64,000 nucleotides of DNA, taken from positions 2,232,001-2,296,000 of the forward strand of contig NC_015578.1 in the NCBI RefSeq assembly GCF_000214375.1, read 5' to 3'. A program made the translations under genes and the position numbers. Position 1 is the first letter of the stretch. Every line of letters begins with the position of its first letter. Under the pieces are notes generated by a model. That model saw nothing but the letters and a program-made list of their open reading frames with translations. It was not told where the DNA came from and ran no database searches. Source of the stretch: Treponema primitia ZAS-2. GTDB lineage: Bacteria > Spirochaetota > Spirochaetia > Treponematales > Breznakiellaceae. This document shows, in pieces, positions 60,943 through 64,000 of this stretch.

Positions 60943-61788
60943 ATGTCTGATTCAAAGAAAACCGAAGAAGGGGCCTTTAAGGGCCTCTATGACACGGTGG
61001 TGCAGCTCCGCGCCCCCGACGGCTGCCCCTGGGACCGGGAACAGTCACCTGCTACCCTCCGGGGAGATCTTATCGAAGAGACCTACGAGTGTATTGAGGC
61101 CATTGATCAGAAGGATCCTGCCCATATACGGGAAGAGCTGGGGGACCTTTTCCTCCTGGTGACCATGATCTCCTATATGCACGAGCAGGAAAAGCTCTTT
61201 TCCGTGGCCGATGTGCTGGGAGACATCACAGAAAAACTGATACGCCGACATCCCCATGTATTCGCCGACGTAAAGGTTAAGGACAGTGCAGAGGTTCTGG
61301 ACAACTGGGCCAGGATAAAGGTAGAACAGGAGGGCCGCAAGCCCAAGGACTCCCTGATGGACCAGGTGTCCCGTTCCCTGCCGCCCCTGGACCGGGCTTA
61401 CAAACTTCAGAAAAAGGCTGCCAAGGCCGGTTTCGACTGGCCGGATACCCAGGGAGTCATGGGCAAGGTTGATGAAGAGTTGGGGGAGGTCGCCGATGCT
61501 ATCGGGGCACTGGAAGCCCTGAGCCGTCACGCCGCTGAGGCCCCCGAGGGGGTCAGAAGGCTGCATGAAGACCTGGAAGGGGAACTGGGGGACCTCCTCT
61601 TTTCAGTGGTAAACCTCTGCCGCTTCTTAAAAGTGGAGCCTTCAGTGGCCCTCCAGCGCACCAATGCTAAATTTACGGAACGCTTCCGGCACATAGAAAA
61701 AAGGATGAAAGAAAGCAGCCTAGAACTGAGCAAAGAAAATATGAATGCCATGGACAAATTCTGGGAAGAAGCTAAGGAAAAAAGTTAA
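60943..61788 (+). CDS. mazG: Nucleoside triphosphate pyrophosphohydrolase
   Basis: A 281-residue two-domain MazG, which hydrolyses NTPs to NMP and pyrophosphate and helps clear aberrant nucleotides. Domain 1 has the metal-binding EExxE and ELGDL pair (GDLIEETYECIEAI, REELGDLFLLV). Domain 2 repeats it (DEELGEVADAI, GELGDLLFSVVNL). DGCPWDREQSPATL is the standard MazG opening. ATG 60943 gives the family length; a TTG at 60907 is only a frame extension. It converges with the minus-strand dehydrogenase gene, 22 bases away, with no clear terminator. Confidence 0.95.
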   Translation: MSDSKKTEEGAFKGLYDTVVQLRAPDGCPWDREQSPATLRGDLIEETYECIEAIDQKDPAHIREELGDLFLLVTMISYMHEQEKLFSVADVLGDITEKLIRRHPHVFADVKVKDSAEVLDNWARIKVEQEGRKPKDSLMDQVSRSLPPLDRAYKLQKKAAKAGFDWPDTQGVMGKVDEELGEVADAIGALEALSRHAAEAPEGVRRLHEDLEGELGDLLFSVVNLCRFLKVEPSVALQRTNAKFTERFRHIEKRMKESSLELSKENMNAMDKFWEEAKEKS

Positions 61789-61810
61789 CCCTAAACCCGA
61801 GTAAACCATA

Positions 61811-62785
61811 TCAGGGCGATACTGTGCTGTCCGCCCTCGGATGCGCCGGGTGGTTTACCGGCCAAGTGGGCTTATCACCCCGGAGTATCTCGTCGATGCC
61901 TTTAGCGGCATCCAGGGACATTTTGTAGTTTGCCTCAACCGAAAGGCCGGCGCTGTGCTGGGTCACAATTACCTGGTCCATGCGGTATAGGGGGCTGTCA
62001 AAGCGGGGCTCGGGATCAAAGACATCCACCGCAGCCCCGGCAAGGCGGCCCTCATCCAGGGCCCTGGCCAGATCGGCTTCCACGTAGGTGTCACCTCGGG
62101 CGCAGTTAATGTAATAGGCACTGGGTTTCATAGCGGAAAAGGCTGCGTAGTTAAACATTCCCCGGGTTTCAGAGGTAGAGGGCACAAAAACCCCCAGGTA
62201 GTCCGAAGAAGAGAGGATCCGGGAAAAATCCGTGGTATGCTCCACCATCAGCGGGGTTTCGGGGTGTTTACGGGGGTGGTAGGTGAGTATCTTCATACCC
62301 AGGCCTGAGACTTTTTCAGCTACCATGCGGCCTATGCGGCCAAAGCCTACGATGCCCAGGGTTAAACCCGCCAGATCCCGGCGCTTCAGGTGTTCCCGGT
62401 AGGTCCAGTCCCCTTCCCGGGTTTTTCGATCCAGCCTGATGAGATCGCATTCCAGGGCCATGATCATGGCCACCGCGCATTCTGCCACGGTGTTTCCATT
62501 GGACAGGGGGGCGTTGACCACCCATATACCCTGGGACTCGGCGTAGTCCACCGCTACCGTATCCACCCCTACCCCATGGCGGGCTATCACCTTGAGCTTC
62601 TTCCCCGCAGCCAGAACCTCCTCGGGGAACCGGGCGATACGGGCCAGCAGGGCGTCGGCGTCAGCGATTTCCCGTTTAAGGGTTTCAATATCCGTGGGAA
62701 CACCCACCTTGATCTCATATCCCCGTTCAAGGAGATAGTCCTTTCCCGATGAATCCACGTCCTCGGGTATCAATACCTTATACAC
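61811..62785 (-). CDS. D-isomer-specific 2-hydroxyacid dehydrogenase
   Basis: A 324-residue NAD-dependent dehydrogenase of the phosphoglycerate dehydrogenase group. The nucleotide-binding motif is GIVGFGRIGRMVAEK. The catalytic triad is Arg in INCARGDTYV, Glu in FDPEPRFD and His in VTQHSAGLS. The substrate domain includes IARHGVGVDTVAVDYAE and NGNTVAECAVAMIMA. No ACT domain is present, so it is not a feedback-regulated SerA; the exact hydroxyacid is uncertain. The pth gene lies just upstream on the same strand (15-base gap). Confidence 0.93.
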   Translation of the reverse strand: MYKVLIPEDVDSSGKDYLLERGYEIKVGVPTDIETLKREIADADALLARIARFPEEVLAAGKKLKVIARHGVGVDTVAVDYAESQGIWVVNAPLSNGNTVAECAVAMIMALECDLIRLDRKTREGDWTYREHLKRRDLAGLTLGIVGFGRIGRMVAEKVSGLGMKILTYHPRKHPETPLMVEHTTDFSRILSSSDYLGVFVPSTSETRGMFNYAAFSAMKPSAYYINCARGDTYVEADLARALDEGRLAGAAVDVFDPEPRFDSPLYRMDQVIVTQHSAGLSVEANYKMSLDAAKGIDEILRGDKPTWPVNHPAHPRADSTVSP

Positions 62786-62800
62786 CGGTTTACCCCTCCC

Positions 62801-63424
62801 CTAGCCTATCTTCTTTTTATTCCATTCCGGCAAAAGTGCCTCGGGCCCCTCCAGGAGCGAGCGGGTCAGGGCGGAAGCACAGGCTTCCAGGACCTGATCC
62901 AATACCGGCTTCTCCGGGTTTCCAAAATCCGACAGAACCCAGCCGGAAATATTATCGTGGTTCGGCCTGCCTATGCCTATACGCAGGCGCCAAAAATCGG
63001 CAGTGCCGAAGCAGCTTTTCATGGACCGCAGGCCGTTGTGCCCCCCCAGGCCGCCTGAAAACTTGAATGCCGCGACGCCCAGGGGAAGCTCCAGCTCATC
63101 ATGGATCACCAGTATTTTTTCCGGGGGAATTTTAAAAAAAGAAGCAGCGGCCTTGACCGACTCCCCGGAAAGGTTCATATAGGTTTCGGGCATGAGGAAG
63201 TGGAGTCTCGGGGGAAGGGCCGGCAGTTTTAGGCCGTCCGGACCGTCAACAGGCGAGCTTGGCGGTTTTAAAGCCCTGCTGTCCAGGCCGGCGTAAAGGC
63301 CCTTGTACTTCTTCTGCCAGCTCAGGGCAAAGGGAAGAACCGCTGCTAAAAGCCGGCCCGCGTTATGGCGGTTATTCTGATATTCAGGTCCGGGGTTACC
63401 CAGAAATGCAATAAGTTCAATCAT
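62801..63424 (-). CDS. pth: Peptidyl-tRNA hydrolase
   Basis: A 207-residue enzyme that frees tRNA from prematurely released peptidyl-tRNA. All active-site residues are visible: LGNPGPEYQNNRHNAG (Asn, catalytic His), PETYMNLSG (Asn), VIHDELELPLG (Asp) and GGLGGHNGLRSM (Asn). An insertion of about 15 residues rich in Pro/Ser/Gly lies between the first and second motifs (around residues 50-68). It is transcribed with the dehydrogenase gene. The divergent gap to the next gene is 71 bases. Confidence 0.96.
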   Translation of the reverse strand: MIELIAFLGNPGPEYQNNRHNAGRLLAAVLPFALSWQKKYKGLYAGLDSRALKPPSSPVDGPDGLKLPALPPRLHFLMPETYMNLSGESVKAAASFFKIPPEKILVIHDELELPLGVAAFKFSGGLGGHNGLRSMKSCFGTADFWRLRIGIGRPNHDNISGWVLSDFGNPEKPVLDQVLEACASALTRSLLEGPEALLPEWNKKKIG

Positions 63425-63495
63425 TGGTTTGCTAATCTTTCTATCCTATAGTAAACTATTATCAGCAAAATTTATAGTGATTTTTCGGGGATAAT

Positions 63496-64000
63496 ATGGA
63501 ACTTATACAAACAAAGGGCCCATTGCCAACCGGGTTAGCCGGGACATTGCTGCGCTATACTGCCGGAGCTGCGGGGCAAATTGCAAGGGAAAGGGGCGGG
63601 GCTTTTGAAATCGCCCTCTGGCCCTTTGAGGAATTAATGAATTTTGCCGGCCTGGAAGGGGCGGACCAGGAGGCTTTCGGAGATCCTACGCAACTGACGG
63701 TCCAATGCGGGGGCTGGCAATCCTGGTCTGCGGGCTGGGAACTGGCTGCGGGGGAAACCTTGCCGAATCGGGTCCTGATTATCCCGGAGTTGTTAAAGCT
63801 TACCAACCGTCCAGGGGACACCGAGACACTGGCTGACCGGAGCGGCAAAGACTGGCTTATTGGACACTTCATCATGTATATCAGAGCAGGAGACCGCTAC
63901 CTCTGTATAGCTGCTCTGGATGAGGGGCCTCCGGTAACGTACCGGATCAATATGAAGCGGGGATTGGTCAGCGCGGAGATCTACTGCCCGGGGAAAACCT
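63496..64000 (+). CDS. Probable GH36 alpha-galactosidase, N-terminal part
   Basis: An open frame of 168 codons runs past the window end from an ATG with GGGG upstream, divergent from pth. It has no signal peptide. The motif CGGWQSWSAGWELAAGE around residue 73 resembles the NxWQSW element in the N-terminal beta-sandwich of family 36 alpha-galactosidases; the catalytic barrel would lie outside the window. The assignment rests on that motif and general composition only. Confidence 0.5.
   Translation, partial: MELIQTKGPLPTGLAGTLLRYTAGAAGQIARERGGAFEIALWPFEELMNFAGLEGADQEAFGDPTQLTVQCGGWQSWSAGWELAAGETLPNRVLIIPELLKLTNRPGDTETLADRSGKDWLIGHFIMYIRAGDRYLCIAALDEGPPVTYRINMKRGLVSAEIYCPGKT

Overview
The window looks like part of a spirochaete chromosome, most likely a free-living or termite-gut-type Treponema. 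The strongest marker is a full-length homologue of CfpA, the cytoplasmic filament protein so far known from treponemes. Supporting signs are a protein resembling spirochaete DUF5312, a DUF4398-type lipoprotein, many lipoproteins with short lipoboxes, hybrid histidine kinases, and pyruvate:ferredoxin oxidoreductase. The genus is a confident inference; the species is not determined.

Layout. 1-21201 (+): a cell-envelope block with the 3' part of a giant Ig-repeat surface protein, a membrane-anchored protein resembling a solute-binding protein, a second Ig-repeat protein with a probable C-terminal outer-membrane barrel, CfpA, and a sugar-type binding lipoprotein. 21207-30274 (-): an acyltransferase/esterase/zinc-ribbon membrane protein trio, a DUF192 lipoprotein, a secreted protein, a dual cyclic-nucleotide-domain regulator, MurB and a CHASE2-type membrane protein with a decayed cyclase domain. 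30385-35203 (+): a lipoprotein, a repeat-rich gap and PFOR. 35515-45958 (+): a DUF5312-like protein, a GT4 glycosyltransferase, a YihX-like HAD phosphatase, two paralogous hybrid histidine kinases and a PHP hydrolase.

46310-60152 (+) is the most interesting region. It encodes two complete binding-protein ABC importers of the ferric/AfuABC type, each with a two-domain fused permease. With them are a cytoplasmic endonuclease/exonuclease/phosphatase-fold enzyme, two paralogous HAD phosphatases, a small membrane protein, a LacI-family regulator and a PfkB kinase. Two copies of a ~240-bp promoter block, each with two LacI-type operators, drive the two halves. I infer one regulon for uptake and breakdown of a phosphorylated metabolite. 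The substrate cannot be read from sequence.

60180-64000: MgtC, MazG, a D-2-hydroxyacid dehydrogenase, peptidyl-tRNA hydrolase and the start of a probable GH36 alpha-galactosidase.

Two repeat families stand out. One is a MITE-like palindromic element with terminal inverted repeats and a conserved core (copies near 24117, 30984 and 31434, plus a lone end at 25651). The other is a family of short perfect hairpins with a GCA or similar loop, found between genes after PFOR and also inserted in frame in the receiver domain of the second histidine kinase. I saw no rRNA, tRNA, CRISPR array, transposase gene or prophage.
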